Shown in pieces: positions 38,819 to 48,950 of a stretch of DNA of 64,000 nucleotides. The DNA comes from Ginsengibacter sp963792025 (GTDB taxonomy: Bacteria > Bacteroidota > Bacteroidia > Chitinophagales > Chitinophagaceae), in assembly GCA_963792025.1 (NCBI GenBank), contig CAWBUS010000006.1, positions 62,001-126,000 on the forward strand, written 5' to 3'. Each line of letters opens with the position of its first letter. The stretch's first letter is position 1. The translations under genes were made by a program, and so were the position numbers. The notes under the pieces were generated by a model. That model was not told the DNA's origin and did no database searches. It worked only from the letters and a program-made list of their open reading frames with translations.

Positions 38819-39700
38819 TTAAACCAAATTCTTTTTTATGTAGTTAATACTTTTAGTAATGCTGTCGAACGGTGAACCCGGGCATTTATCTTCTTCTACA
38901 AAAAAGTATTTCATGCCTGCCAGGTCTTTGTATTTGAAAATTTCTTTAAAATTGATAATACCACTTCCTACTTCTGTGAAATTTTGTTCCGGTGTATTGT
39001 CCATGTCTTTTACATGCCATAATGGAAATCTCCCGGGATGTTCATGAAAAAGCTTGACAGCATCCTGACCTGCTTTTTTTATCCAGTACAAATCAACTTC
39101 CATCTTCACAAGGTTTTTATCGCTGCCTAATAAGATGTCATAAGGATACTTATCTCCTTGCTTTTCAAATTCGAAATTGTGGTTGTGATAGCATAGTTGG
39201 ATACCCGATTTTTTGCATCTCTCACCTGCAATATTTAATTGGTCTGCCACATATTTATAGTGATCTAAAGTACCACGCTCTTTTTCGTCCAGCCATGCAC
39301 AAACCATATATTTTAGTCCCACTTCTGCTGCATCATCTACAGCCTTATCCCATTCGTGCAGCATGGTACCTTTTACAATTTCGCCTTTATCTTTTACCGC
39401 ACCTAAGCGGTAATGACTGCTAAGCATTACAAGGCTATTCTTTTTTAATACTTTTTTAAATTCAGCGGGGCTCATACCATAAAATTTTTCGGTACCTGTG
39501 TAAGTAGCACCTTCTACTGAGGTATAACCAATTTGAGCAACTTTTGCCAGCGTGCCACCAGGATCCTTATCCATTGCATCTCTCACCGTATATAGTTGCA
39601 ATCCTATTAACTGCGATTTAGGTGCGAATGCAGATGGGGCCATATATAAACCTGCTGAAAGTATTGATGTTGATTTTAGAAAACTCCTTCTTGTAGCCAT
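38819..39700 (-). CDS. Sugar phosphate isomerase/epimerase-like TIM barrel with Tat signal
   Basis: This is a 293-residue AP-endonuclease-2-like (xylose isomerase-like) TIM barrel with an N-terminal twin-arginine leader (RRSFLKSTSILSAGLYMAPSAFA). The core motifs are IGLQLYTVRDAMDKDP, QIGYTSVEGATY, GIQLCYHNHNFEF, MEVDLYWIKKAG, FPLWHVKDMDN and FVEEDKCPGSPFDSI, which are typical metal-binding His/Glu strands. Exported members of this family take part in periplasmic sugar modification (for example 3-keto-glycoside conversion) in Bacteroidota; the substrate here is not known. It lies between the cellobiose 2-epimerase and NIPSNAP genes. Confidence 0.85.
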   Translation of the reverse strand: MATRRSFLKSTSILSAGLYMAPSAFAPKSQLIGLQLYTVRDAMDKDPGGTLAKVAQIGYTSVEGATYTGTEKFYGMSPAEFKKVLKKNSLVMLSSHYRLGAVKDKGEIVKGTMLHEWDKAVDDAAEVGLKYMVCAWLDEKERGTLDHYKYVADQLNIAGERCKKSGIQLCYHNHNFEFEKQGDKYPYDILLGSDKNLVKMEVDLYWIKKAGQDAVKLFHEHPGRFPLWHVKDMDNTPEQNFTEVGSGIINFKEIFKYKDLAGMKYFFVEEDKCPGSPFDSITKSINYIKKNLV

Positions 39701-39807
39701 CGTATTAAATTTAATAATTGAATGATTATTTAGCCGTCCAATTTACTCATTTTTGCGCAGCAGCCTGCTTTATTATTTGTAAAAAAACTATTCAACATTT
39801 TTCAGTG

Positions 39808-41037
39808 TCACGTTTTTATCAACATCAGTTTTGAAATTCTTTTTATTAATTCAATACAAGCCCTGCTATTATGATACGGGCATTTCCATATTCCCACCTT
39901 ATCTTCATTCATCACATCATAATTTTCTTTTACGCCCCAAAACCATTCACCATTTTTTTTATCAAGAATATGAGTTTTGATGAACTGCCAGCTTTGTAAG
40001 GACCTTCCCAGGTAATTTTCATTCCCAGTAATTTGCCATGAATTGAAAAAGCCAATCATACTTTCGGCCTGCGGCCACCAATGTTTTTCCTTAATAAGAT
40101 GATTTTCGCTTGCATCAAACTCATACCATAATCCACCGTCTTTGTCGAGCCCTTCTATTAAAGCATTGGCTATTTGTACGGACTGTTTTTTTACCCTTTC
40201 GAGTAAATCAACATTATCAATAATTTCCGTTGCTTCCTGTATCAGCCATGCCGCCTCAATATCATGGCCGTAAGAAATAATATTAGACCTTACATTCCAT
40301 TTTTCATCAAAAAATAAAATAAGATGATGGTTTTTTTTATCAATAATTTGATCGAGGAAAATACGAATCAATTCTTCAATGCTGCTTTTTAATTCTTCGT
40401 GTGGCCATATACGGTAGAGATTGGCAAAACCTTCCAGCACATGCAGGTGCGTATTCATAGATTTTTTTTCATTGGCATCTTTTTTACTCAGTCGCAAATC
40501 TTCTTTTTCCTGCCAGTCGGCCGATAATGCTTCAATGTAGCCACCATTCACTGAATCGTAACTATGTTTAACAATAAGATGGTACAACTCTAAAGCAATT
40601 TCTTTTGCCTGTTCATTTTCAGTCGCTCTGCAAAATTCACTCAGCCCGTAAATAGCGAATGATAATGCATATACCTGTTTTTTCGTGTCCAACGGTTGTC
40701 CTTTGTAATCTACACTCCAATAAACGCCGCCATTCGCTTTATCTATAAAAAAATCACTGAGATACTTAAAAGCCCGCCAGGCGGTATCCAGATATATCTT
40801 ATTACCAGTGAGATTGTAAGCTGCTGAAAATGTCCATAATATCCTGCTGTTTAAAACAGAACCTTTTGGAGCATCCGGAAAAATTTTGTTTGAATTATCA
40901 AGGCGGCCATAAAATCCACCGAAGCTTGAATCCACAGTTTCCCGTTGCCAGTAATTAAGTATTGCCGCTAATTCATGCTGCAATTCTTTTTTATAGCACT
41001 CTAATTGCTTTACCGGAACCGTATCGTTACTTGCCAT
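39808..41037 (-). CDS. Cellobiose 2-epimerase (AGE family)
   Basis: This is a cytoplasmic N-acylglucosamine 2-epimerase-family (alpha/alpha)6 barrel that converts beta-1,4-mannobiose to mannosyl-glucose (or cellobiose to glucosyl-mannose). It has LNYWQRETVDSSFGGFYGRLDN, ILWTFSAAYN, KQVYALSFAIYGLSEF, GGYIEALSADWQ, MNTHLHVLEGFANLYRI, SYGHDIEAAWLIQEA, and KEHWWPQAESMIGFFNS with the catalytic His residues. I chose the ATG at 41037, 10 bases past the GH130 stop; a start at 41070 would overlap GH130 by 23 bases. The genomic pairing with GH130 is the strongest functional evidence. Confidence 0.92.
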   Translation of the reverse strand: MASNDTVPVKQLECYKKELQHELAAILNYWQRETVDSSFGGFYGRLDNSNKIFPDAPKGSVLNSRILWTFSAAYNLTGNKIYLDTAWRAFKYLSDFFIDKANGGVYWSVDYKGQPLDTKKQVYALSFAIYGLSEFCRATENEQAKEIALELYHLIVKHSYDSVNGGYIEALSADWQEKEDLRLSKKDANEKKSMNTHLHVLEGFANLYRIWPHEELKSSIEELIRIFLDQIIDKKNHHLILFFDEKWNVRSNIISYGHDIEAAWLIQEATEIIDNVDLLERVKKQSVQIANALIEGLDKDGGLWYEFDASENHLIKEKHWWPQAESMIGFFNSWQITGNENYLGRSLQSWQFIKTHILDKKNGEWFWGVKENYDVMNEDKVGIWKCPYHNSRACIELIKRISKLMLIKT

Positions 41038-41047
41038 CAAATCTTTT

Positions 41048-42277
41048 TCAGACAATTTTTTTATTAACATAACCTGGTATTCGCGTTTCTTCGTTGACGT
41101 TATCTTGTTCCTCCAGGTTTTTGTAAATAATGTTAGTTACCGTTTTCACAGATGCCTCAGAAGTAAAGCCGTCTTCCGGTGTATTGATAACATAATCTAA
41201 TAATTTTTCAATTGTTGTTACAGCCACATGTGTTCGTAGATCTGAAGAGGCGTAATAAATAAAAACTGTTCCATCATTGTCGGCAATCCAACCGTTACTA
41301 AAAATCACGTTAGAGACATCGCCTACCCTCTCATCATCTTCGGGCGCAATAAAATATCCGCCGGGTTTGTGTATTACTTTAGTTAAATCATTGAGATCGG
41401 TCATGAACATATAGAGCACATAACGCAGGCCAGCCGCGGTATTTCTTACCCCATGTGCCAGGTGCAGCCAACCTTTTTCCGTTTTAAGAGGTGCAGGACC
41501 AGCGCCATTTTTTGCCTCATAAACCGTGTGATAAATCTTTCTGTCAATCACGATTTCTTTTTCAATCACTGCGTTTTCAATGTCGTCGCAAATTCCAAAG
41601 CCAATGCCACCACCGTTTCCTGCGTCTATAAAACTATCTTGCGGGCGGGTATAAAAAGCATATTTATTATTATAAAATTCGGGATGCAACACTACGTTTC
41701 TTTGTTGTGGCGAGCTGGTTTTGAGATTGGGAAGTCGTTCCCATTTTACCAAATCTTTAGTACGGGCGATGCCACATTGGGCGATTGCTGCCGACTGATC
41801 GCCTTCGGGCGCTGTTTCGTCTCTATGCTCGGTGCAGAAAATTCCATAAATCCATCCGTCTTCATGTTGAACCAAACGCATGTCATATATATTAGTCTCC
41901 GGTTCATTTGACGAAGGCAATAAAATTGGATAATCCCAAAATTTAAAATTATCTATCCCGTTAACGCTTTCTGCAACAGCAAAAAAAGATTTTCTGTCTG
42001 CACCTTCAACTCTTGGCACCAGCACATATTTATTATTGAATTTCATAGCGCCCGAATTAAAAACTGCGTTTATGCCAAATCTTTCCATGAAAAAAGGATT
42101 CGTCTTTTCGTCGAAATCGAAACGCCAGGTAAGCGGTGTATGTGCCGCCGTAAGTACAGGGTTCTCAAAACGTTCATAAATTCCATTGACAGATCCAACC
42201 GGATTGTTTTTCTTAATGATCAAATCATCAAAAGATTTCTTTAAAGCATTTACCCTGCTTTGAAAATATGTGCTCAT
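41048..42277 (-). CDS. GH130_1 4-O-beta-D-mannosyl-D-glucose phosphorylase
   Basis: This is a 409-residue cytoplasmic five-blade propeller enzyme. NPVLTAAHTPLTWRFDFDEKTNPFFMERFG, GADRKSFFAVAES, NGIDNFKFWDYPI, TNIYDMRLV (with the catalytic Asp), EDGWIYGIFCTEHRD, YAFYTRPQD, and LHLAHGVRN all correspond closely to the characterised Bacteroides fragilis mannosylglucose phosphorylase. It phosphorolyses Man-beta-1,4-Glc to mannose 1-phosphate and glucose, saving ATP. It is followed by its epimerase partner and preceded by the Na+ symporter (34-base gap). Confidence 0.95.
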   Translation of the reverse strand: MSTYFQSRVNALKKSFDDLIIKKNNPVGSVNGIYERFENPVLTAAHTPLTWRFDFDEKTNPFFMERFGINAVFNSGAMKFNNKYVLVPRVEGADRKSFFAVAESVNGIDNFKFWDYPILLPSSNEPETNIYDMRLVQHEDGWIYGIFCTEHRDETAPEGDQSAAIAQCGIARTKDLVKWERLPNLKTSSPQQRNVVLHPEFYNNKYAFYTRPQDSFIDAGNGGGIGFGICDDIENAVIEKEIVIDRKIYHTVYEAKNGAGPAPLKTEKGWLHLAHGVRNTAAGLRYVLYMFMTDLNDLTKVIHKPGGYFIAPEDDERVGDVSNVIFSNGWIADNDGTVFIYYASSDLRTHVAVTTIEKLLDYVINTPEDGFTSEASVKTVTNIIYKNLEEQDNVNEETRIPGYVNKKIV

Positions 42278-42311
42278 TTTTAAATTATTGCTTTAGACAA
42301 GTTTTTTATGT

Positions 42312-44141
42312 TTAGTCTTCTAATTTATTCCACCATGTTTTTTTAAGTATTATCATAATTACCGTTAGTATTATAACGGTTACGAGTAGGGGAAGTTTCA
42401 TCCACAAAACAACATACATTGGCAATATGGTAAGGCATAATTGAGCGATGATTCCCAACGCCACATTAAACATATCAAGCTTAAATCTTTTGTTGGCGAC
42501 AAACGATGGATCGTCATTGATTACCAGTTGGTGTATTGGCTTCCAAAATCCCCACGGGCGTACCGTTGTGTAAAAATTCTTTAATACAGCAGTTTCTGTT
42601 GGCGGTGCAGAATAGGTGCCAACGAGACAACCAGCAATAGATATTAGAAAGAGAACCGGGAAATAATACAGAAATTGTATTCCATCGAAAAACCTTGAAA
42701 ATACCAATGCTCCCGCAATTCCGGCAAGCATTCCCCAGAAGAAACCATTGGCGTTAAACCGCCACCAGTACCATTTAAAAACATTAGAAGCTATATAACC
42801 GCCGTACAGGCCGGAAACAATCCACTGCAAAATACTGTTGACATCTTTTGTAAAAAATCCAAGTAGAACTCCAATCGCAACAACAACTATTCCCGATAGA
42901 TAGTTCATATAAATGACTCTTTTATTTGGTGCATTGGGATTAATATATTTAAGATAGATGTCGTTTACAATGTAAGCCTGGGCCGCGTTCATGGTGCCGG
43001 AGAATGTTCCCATAAATGCACCCAATAAACCTGTGAGAACCAAGCCTAAAATTCCAACCGGTAAAAAACTATTAATGGCACCCGGCAAGATTCTTTCAAA
43101 ATCTGTGTGCCCCATCCCATCGGAAAGATCGAGCTGATTATAATATAATAATGCCAGGACGGTTAAACCAATAATCATTAAATACCTTATTGGCAAAAGA
43201 ACTATGGAAACAAATCCCGTCATTTTAGAAGCCTCTTTGGGAGATTTGGTTGACAATATTTTTTGCATATCGTAATTTGGTGCAGGTCCGGCCAAACTCG
43301 AAAAAACTCCTTTGAATAACATCATCATAAAAAAAAGCCCGAAAAGTCCAAAGCCGTCGTCCGCAATTTTTTTATTTGCGTCCGCTACAATACCCGACCA
43401 GTTTAGGTTTAAATGCCAGCCGAAAAATGGATTACTCCAGCCGGAGGGCACATTTAATGAATGTCCTTGTAAATGCAAAAAAGCAATTATCGCAATTGCA
43501 ACACAACCGACCGTCATAATTATATACTTGATAAGATCGCCCAAAACAATACTGTGCATGCCGCCGAGAATAGAATAAAACATCGCAAACAGTGTAAAAA
43601 TTATTCCGTAAAAATGGGCCACATATTGTTGAGCAATATGAAAGGGTAGATAAGGCTGAATCAAATTAAAAGGAACAAAAATTTCAATAAACTTTCCGAG
43701 CCCTATAAATCCATAGGCGAGAAATCCAAGGCAGCCTATCAAAGCAAAAGCTACCACAACACTGTGCGAAGATGTTACGCCTTTGCCCTTGAGTCCAAAT
43801 CGGGTTGCCAGCCATTCTGCGCCGGTATCGGCGTTAGAACGACGCAGCCATTTTGCCAAAAACATCATATTAAATATCTGGTTGAACACGGGCCATAACC
43901 AGGGTATCCAAATACTTTTTAGCCCATATACAAAACACAAAGACACCATCCACATGGTGCCGCTTATATCAAACATATCTGCCGCATCACTTAAGCCCAG
44001 CAAATACCATGGTAGTTTCTTTCCGCCCATTAAATAACTTTCTTTGTTCTGCCTCGCCTTTTTTCGCAGAAACCAACCCAGCATCAACATCATTAAAAGA
44101 TATAAGACAACAATTGCAATATCTATCGGTTGTAATTTCAT
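42312..44141 (-). CDS. Sodium:solute symporter (SSS family)
   Basis: This is a 609-residue inner-membrane protein with about 13-14 hydrophobic segments. The N-terminus KLQPIDIAIVVLYLLMMLMLGWFLRKKARQNKESYLMGGKKLPW and the DAADMFDISGTMWMVS segment are typical of SSS/SGLT-like carriers. Position between GH5 mannanase and GH130 suggests that it imports mannobiose or manno-oligosaccharides with Na+. That specificity is inference; the fold call is firm. The ORF is intact. Confidence 0.92.
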   Translation of the reverse strand: MKLQPIDIAIVVLYLLMMLMLGWFLRKKARQNKESYLMGGKKLPWYLLGLSDAADMFDISGTMWMVSLCFVYGLKSIWIPWLWPVFNQIFNMMFLAKWLRRSNADTGAEWLATRFGLKGKGVTSSHSVVVAFALIGCLGFLAYGFIGLGKFIEIFVPFNLIQPYLPFHIAQQYVAHFYGIIFTLFAMFYSILGGMHSIVLGDLIKYIIMTVGCVAIAIIAFLHLQGHSLNVPSGWSNPFFGWHLNLNWSGIVADANKKIADDGFGLFGLFFMMMLFKGVFSSLAGPAPNYDMQKILSTKSPKEASKMTGFVSIVLLPIRYLMIIGLTVLALLYYNQLDLSDGMGHTDFERILPGAINSFLPVGILGLVLTGLLGAFMGTFSGTMNAAQAYIVNDIYLKYINPNAPNKRVIYMNYLSGIVVVAIGVLLGFFTKDVNSILQWIVSGLYGGYIASNVFKWYWWRFNANGFFWGMLAGIAGALVFSRFFDGIQFLYYFPVLFLISIAGCLVGTYSAPPTETAVLKNFYTTVRPWGFWKPIHQLVINDDPSFVANKRFKLDMFNVALGIIAQLCLTILPMYVVLWMKLPLLVTVIILTVIMIILKKTWWNKLED

Positions 44142-44277
44142 TTACGCAAGTGGTGAGTGAAAGTATTTTTAATTAATAAAATTTTAGAATTTGGCTAAAA
44201 TGTAAAAAAATATTTTTGACCCGGTCGTTTGCTTATTTAGCTATTTTATGCCGGGCCAATATCAAACTCAATTATTT

Positions 44278-45568
44278 TTATTTTGCTTTTTCGGAAAAAG
44301 AATGAATAAGTTCCCAGGTGCTTTTATCTGAATCAAAAACAGTATTTAGCCCCTGCTCTTCCATGGGAGGATCACCCATATATTCATCACCTTCTTTCCA
44401 CATAATTTGCCCGTTTATTGGCCGGGCAGTACCGCCAAATGCCCAAAAATTAACGCCTGCCAGCACACCGTTAGTACGCCTACTTTTCAACCATTCACTA
44501 AAGATGGTGTTGTAATAAATGTCGCGGTAAGTTGTAGGAGAATTGATATCAAATGAATGACCGTCTCTTGGCAAACCAAACTCTTCAATTACTAATGGCT
44601 TATCTAATTCCCGGGCCAATTTTTTATGCACATCGAGGTAAGTGAGTGTCTTGCTTACAACGCTATCCATGCCACCCGCAATATCCTTACCCTTGAACCA
44701 CGACCAGTTCTTTGGCCAGATGTGGATTGTGAGATAGTCGATATTTTTATAGCTATTAATTTCTTTATACAATGCAATACTTTCAGTGCTCATGTATCCT
44801 TCTGTGCCAGTTGTAACCAGGTGGTTGGAATCGAGTTTTTTTATGTAATCCGCAGTACTCTTAATAAATTTTTTATATGAATTTACTGCACTGAGAGGCC
44901 ATGGGCCTCGGTTCATTAGCAATTTCCCAGGCCATAATAGCGGGCTCTTCTGAATATTTTTTATGGTTGATGGTGTTTGTATGGCTAATGATATATTTAA
45001 CCTGGTTAAAGTATTCGTCTTTACATTTTTCGCAATCATAAAATTTGCTGGTGTACTCACCCAATTCACTCCACGGAATATCTGTACTAAATGCTGAATC
45101 CGGGATTAATCTATTCCATTTAAGGTATTGAAGAAATCCGCCACTCCAGTTCCAGTTATTACTGAGGTAAATTACGGCAGTCATCTTTCTTTTACCCAAT
45201 TCTACCAAAAGCGCATCCATTCCTCGCAAAAAATTGGGATCAAAAACACCTTCCTCTGGCTGCATCGGCGGGCCTACCCTATCCACGCCATTTATCAAAC
45301 CACTCCCTTCCGAACCGCCCAGCACGCGAACATTTGTAACTCCATTTTTTTGTAAAAAATCAAGTTCTTCTCTCAACCTGTCAATTCCATTTTTCTTATC
45401 TTTTTTAAGAGCGAGCAGGCCTCCATACCAATAATTGGTTCCTATATAATAAACCGGTTGGTCGTTACGATAGAAGTGGCTTCCTTTAACTTTTATTAAT
45501 GAAGATTGAGCCGGAGTAAATTGAATTAAAAAAAGACTGAATAAAAATAAGAGCGCACTTTTTGCCAT
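44278..45568 (-). CDS. GH5 endo-beta-1,4-mannanase (one frameshift)
   Basis: This secreted mannan endohydrolase has a signal peptide ending FTPAQ. It has NGVTNVRVLGGSEG, WNWSGGFLQYLKW, the acid/base Glu in IMAWEIANEPRPM, HLVTTGTEGYMSTE, IDYLTIHIWPKNWSW, the nucleophile Glu in LVIEEFGLPRDGHSF and the substrate-site WAFGGTARP. A +1 break near 44910, just after the acid/base region, splits the gene. Corrected, it has 429 residues, the normal GH5_7 length. It is the promoter-proximal gene of the mannan operon, divergent from the AraC gene. Confidence 0.92.
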
Positions 45569-45915
45569 ATCAGGAATTTAATTTTCTATAAACAGAGGGG
45601 AATTAAAGAAACCAGATAAAAAGGATTGGTAAAAACCATTTAAAAAAAATACCCAGGTTCCATTTGGAAAAATCCGCAATCGTGTCATTAAAGTTCAGGT
45701 GGCGATTATCAATCGTTTCAATCAAATTTTTTATAGTTTCAAAAGTATTTAAATTTCCATCTTTCGATTAATACTATTTTACCTTTTCATCATACTTTAT
45801 TACTTTATAGCAATATATTTTTTTTGTCTTAGTTCCGCAATTGTGTAAAATTTATTAGATTAAATTAGAATTTTGTTCCTGATATTTTATTAATGTATTT
45901 TTAACATTAACGATT
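45569..45915. other. Divergent intergenic region between mannanase and AraC genes
   Basis: 347 AT-rich bases with no coding ORF. It must carry the promoters for the mannan operon (minus) and the AraC regulator (plus), and probably the AraC binding site. No exact TAnnTTTG promoter or clear palindrome was recognised. Confidence 0.55.
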
Positions 45916-46811
45916 TTGAATATGAATCACTCCACCAAAATACTAAGAGAAATTACCCCTCTTACCCAAAGTGATTGCTTCACTATTTTTTCAAGAACCA
46001 AAAGAGAATTTGATTTTCCCCTTCATTTTCATGATGAATATGAATTGAATTTTATTCAAAATGCAGCAGGTGCAAAACGGGTTGTTGGCGATCATGTGGA
46101 AGAGATCGGGAATATCGAGTTGGTATTGATTGGGCCGAACCTTCAGCACGGCTGGTTTACCAATAAATGTAAAGGAAAACTGATCAAAGAAATTACGATT
46201 CAATTTCACCGTGATCTTTTTGATGAAAAGTTTTTACAACGCAATCAAATGAGTTTTATAAGAACTCTTTTGAAAAGATCCACAAGAGGTATATTATTTT
46301 CGCGTAACACCGCAACGGCCATCATGCCGAGGCTGGTTCAGTTACCACAAAAACATGGATTTGATTCGGTACTGGAACTAATGTCGGTTCTTCACGATCT
46401 ATCCACTTCACGAAATTTAAGAACGTTCTCGGATGTTATCTTTCAATACAGAAACTCCTTCGTATGATAGCCGCCGCATAGAAAAGATCATGACATTTTC
46501 TAAATAACAATTTTAGTGAAAATATTACATTGGGTGATGCGGCAAAAATTGCGGGGATGGCGGAAGTATCATTGAGCAGGTTTTTCAAATTCAGAACAGG
46601 AAAAACATTTATCGATACATTGAATGAAGTACGCCTCGGTCATGCATCGCGAATGCTTATTGATACAACAAACAGCATTAATGAGATTGCGTACAAATGC
46701 GGATTTAATAACATGTCCAATTTTAACCGGATATTCAAAAAGAAAAAAGACAGTACACCAAAAGAATTCAGGCAAACGTATACATCAAACGGCGTAAGAA
46801 AATTTGTGTAA
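45916..46811 (+). CDS. AraC-family transcriptional regulator (two frameshifts)
   Basis: The N-terminal cupin domain (FPLHFHDEYELNFIQNAAGAKRVVGDHVEEIGNIELVLIGPNLQHGW) is followed by the double-HTH DNA-binding domain (ITLGDAAKIAGMAEVSLSRFFKFRTGKTFIDTLNEVRLGHASRML and INEIAYKCGFNNMSNFNRIFKKKKDSTPKEFRQ). +1 breaks near 46433 and 46498 interrupt the linker; correcting them gives 297 residues. The gene is divergent from the mannan operon and is the obvious candidate activator, probably sensing a manno-oligosaccharide through the cupin. Confidence 0.88.
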
Positions 46812-46917
46812 AGCTCATTCACAATTTCATTCCAAGATATTTAACCTTGTTATATTGACGAAAATGTCATTGGCAGGTACTTTTGTATGTAAGGTTATTC
46901 TTAGCAAGCCTATCTAT

Positions 46918-48213
46918 TTACAGATCAACCATCTTCATTTTTGGAGCCAGCAAATTCATAATTAACCAGGCAAAAAGATAGGCAAATCCGCAAATGAAAA
47001 ACATGATATAATATCCAGCTTCGAGATTGCCCAACAATTTATATTTATCGAATAGCATGCCTGCCAGTAACGCTATCAGTATACCTCCTACTGACCCTGA
47101 CATACCGCCAAGCCCTGTAACGGAAGCCACCGCTTTTTTAGGAAACATATCTGATACTGTAGTAAAAATATTTGCACTCCAGGCCTGGTGAGCTGATGCC
47201 GCAAAGCCTATGATAAAAACAGCCAGCCACATATTTAAAGAACCCAGCCACTGCGCAAAAATTACGGGCACCACACAAAATGCATAAATAAGCATTGATA
47301 TTTTACGTGCCCTGAAAACCGGCCAGCCTTTTTTAATGAAATACATAGGAAGCCAGCCACCAAAAACGCTTCCAAATGTGGTCATGGTATAAACCACTGC
47401 AATCGGAAATCCTATTGCAGTTCCTTTAATTCCATATTGCGCATCAAGAAAAGCAGGAAGCCAAAAAAGATAGAACCACCATACGGGGTCTGTAAGAAAT
47501 TTCCCGATAACAAATGCCCATGTCTGCCGGAATCCTAATAATTTAAACCAGGAAGTTTTTGGTGGTTTCTCTTTTAATTCAAGAGGTTCATCCTTGTCGC
47601 TATTTATAAATGCAAATTCTTCTTTTGAAAGTCGCTTATTTTTTGCGGGAACTTCATAAATGAATAGCCATAAGATAAGCCAGATAAAACCTATAGCGCC
47701 GGTTAAAATAAACGCCCAATCCCACCCCATTTTTTCCGCAATCCAGGGAACAGTTAGTGGTGCCACTACCGCTCCAATATTAGAACCGGAATTGAAGATA
47801 CCTGTAGCATATGCTCTCTCTTTTTTGGGAAACCATTCACTAACGGTTTTGATTGCAGCCGGAAAATTACCGGCTTCACTAATACCAAGAAATGAACGTG
47901 CAATACCAAAACCCAATGTGCTGCTGGCCAATGCGTGCCCCATTGCTGCAAGGCTCCACGCAAGTGTTGAAAGCGCATAGCCGAGTTTGGTGCCTACCTT
48001 ATCAATAAATCGTCCCACGAAAATCATCCCTATTGCATACGACAACTGGAAGGCCATGACGATGTATGAATAATCTCCTTCGGTCCACTTAAATTGTACT
48101 TCAAGGTAAGGCTTCAACAAACTTATCACTTGCCTGTCGAGGTAATTAATGGTGGTAGCAAAAAAAAGTAAAGCACAAATCGTCCACCTGTATTTTCCCA
48201 TAGTAGTCTGCAT
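46918..48213 (-). CDS. MFS transporter, hexuronate (ExuT)-like
   Basis: This 431-residue inner-membrane carrier has 12 hydrophobic segments. The opening RWTICALLFFATTINYLDRQVISLLKPYLE, FVGRFIDKVGTKLGY and ISEAGNFPAAIKTVSEWFPKKERAYATGIFNSGSNIGAVVAPL are characteristic of the anion:cation symporter family that includes ExuT and galactonate/glucarate carriers. It follows the eda gene by 20 bases, so it probably brings KDG, hexuronate or aldonate into the cell. The exact substrate is not shown by sequence. Confidence 0.9.
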   Translation of the reverse strand: MQTTMGKYRWTICALLFFATTINYLDRQVISLLKPYLEVQFKWTEGDYSYIVMAFQLSYAIGMIFVGRFIDKVGTKLGYALSTLAWSLAAMGHALASSTLGFGIARSFLGISEAGNFPAAIKTVSEWFPKKERAYATGIFNSGSNIGAVVAPLTVPWIAEKMGWDWAFILTGAIGFIWLILWLFIYEVPAKNKRLSKEEFAFINSDKDEPLELKEKPPKTSWFKLLGFRQTWAFVIGKFLTDPVWWFYLFWLPAFLDAQYGIKGTAIGFPIAVVYTMTTFGSVFGGWLPMYFIKKGWPVFRARKISMLIYAFCVVPVIFAQWLGSLNMWLAVFIIGFAASAHQAWSANIFTTVSDMFPKKAVASVTGLGGMSGSVGGILIALLAGMLFDKYKLLGNLEAGYYIMFFICGFAYLFAWLIMNLLAPKMKMVDL

Positions 48214-48233
48214 GTCGTATATTTAAATGTGTA

Positions 48234-48893
48234 TTATCTTACTGACTTCACAATATCCAACACCTGTTTTGTAAGCATTTCAATTTTAGCATAATCTTTC
48301 TGCTCCATTAAATCTTTGCTTACGAGTTTACTTCCCATTCCTACTGCACACACTCCTGCCTTAAACCAGCCGGCAATATTTTCTTTGTTTAAATCAACGC
48401 CACCAGTCGGCATAAATAATAAGTCGCGAAACAATTCTTTGATAGCACTCATAAATGCCGGGCCTAAAATATTTCCAGGAAAAAGTTTAATCATTTTTGC
48501 GCCCAAATTTTCTGCACGTATAATTTCAGAAGGTGTCATACAACCTGGAACCCAAAGCATATTATTTTTATCAGCTACCTCAGCGACTTCTTCTATAAGG
48601 CCGGGGCAAATAATATAATCCGCGCCGGCATCAATAAACGTTTGAGCCATCGTGCCATTCTTAATAGTTCCGATGCCCAAATACATGTCTTTTAATTCGT
48701 TATTGCACACTTCACGCATCTTTTTAAAATTCTGTAATGCCGCTTCGCCACGGTTAGTATATTCAACTGCTCTTATTCCGGCATTATATAGCGCTTTTAA
48801 TATTTCAATACTTACTTCAGTATCCTTATAAAAATAAAGGGGCAACACTCCCTGTTCGGGAATTAATTTTAGTAATTCACTCTTTGTATTCAT
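48234..48893 (-). CDS. eda: KDPG aldolase (2-dehydro-3-deoxyphosphogluconate aldolase)
   Basis: This 219-residue class I aldolase has GVLPLYFYKDTEVSIEILKALYNAGIRAVEYTNRG, GIGTIKNGTMAQTFIDAGADYIICPG, WVPGCMTPSEII (near the usual P-G-x-x-T-P-x-E), LGAKMIKLFPGNILGP (with the Schiff-base Lys) and FMPTGGVDLNKENIAGWFKAG. It splits KDPG to pyruvate and glyceraldehyde 3-phosphate. It is divergent from the KDG kinase gene and in an operon with the MFS carrier. Two LacI-type operators lie in the shared upstream region. Confidence 0.93.
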   Translation of the reverse strand: MNTKSELLKLIPEQGVLPLYFYKDTEVSIEILKALYNAGIRAVEYTNRGEAALQNFKKMREVCNNELKDMYLGIGTIKNGTMAQTFIDAGADYIICPGLIEEVAEVADKNNMLWVPGCMTPSEIIRAENLGAKMIKLFPGNILGPAFMSAIKELFRDLLFMPTGGVDLNKENIAGWFKAGVCAVGMGSKLVSKDLMEQKDYAKIEMLTKQVLDIVKSVR

Positions 48894-48950
48894 AAATTAA
48901 ATTTCTAAATGAACAATGTTATTGGAATTATATTATTATACCATATTTTT

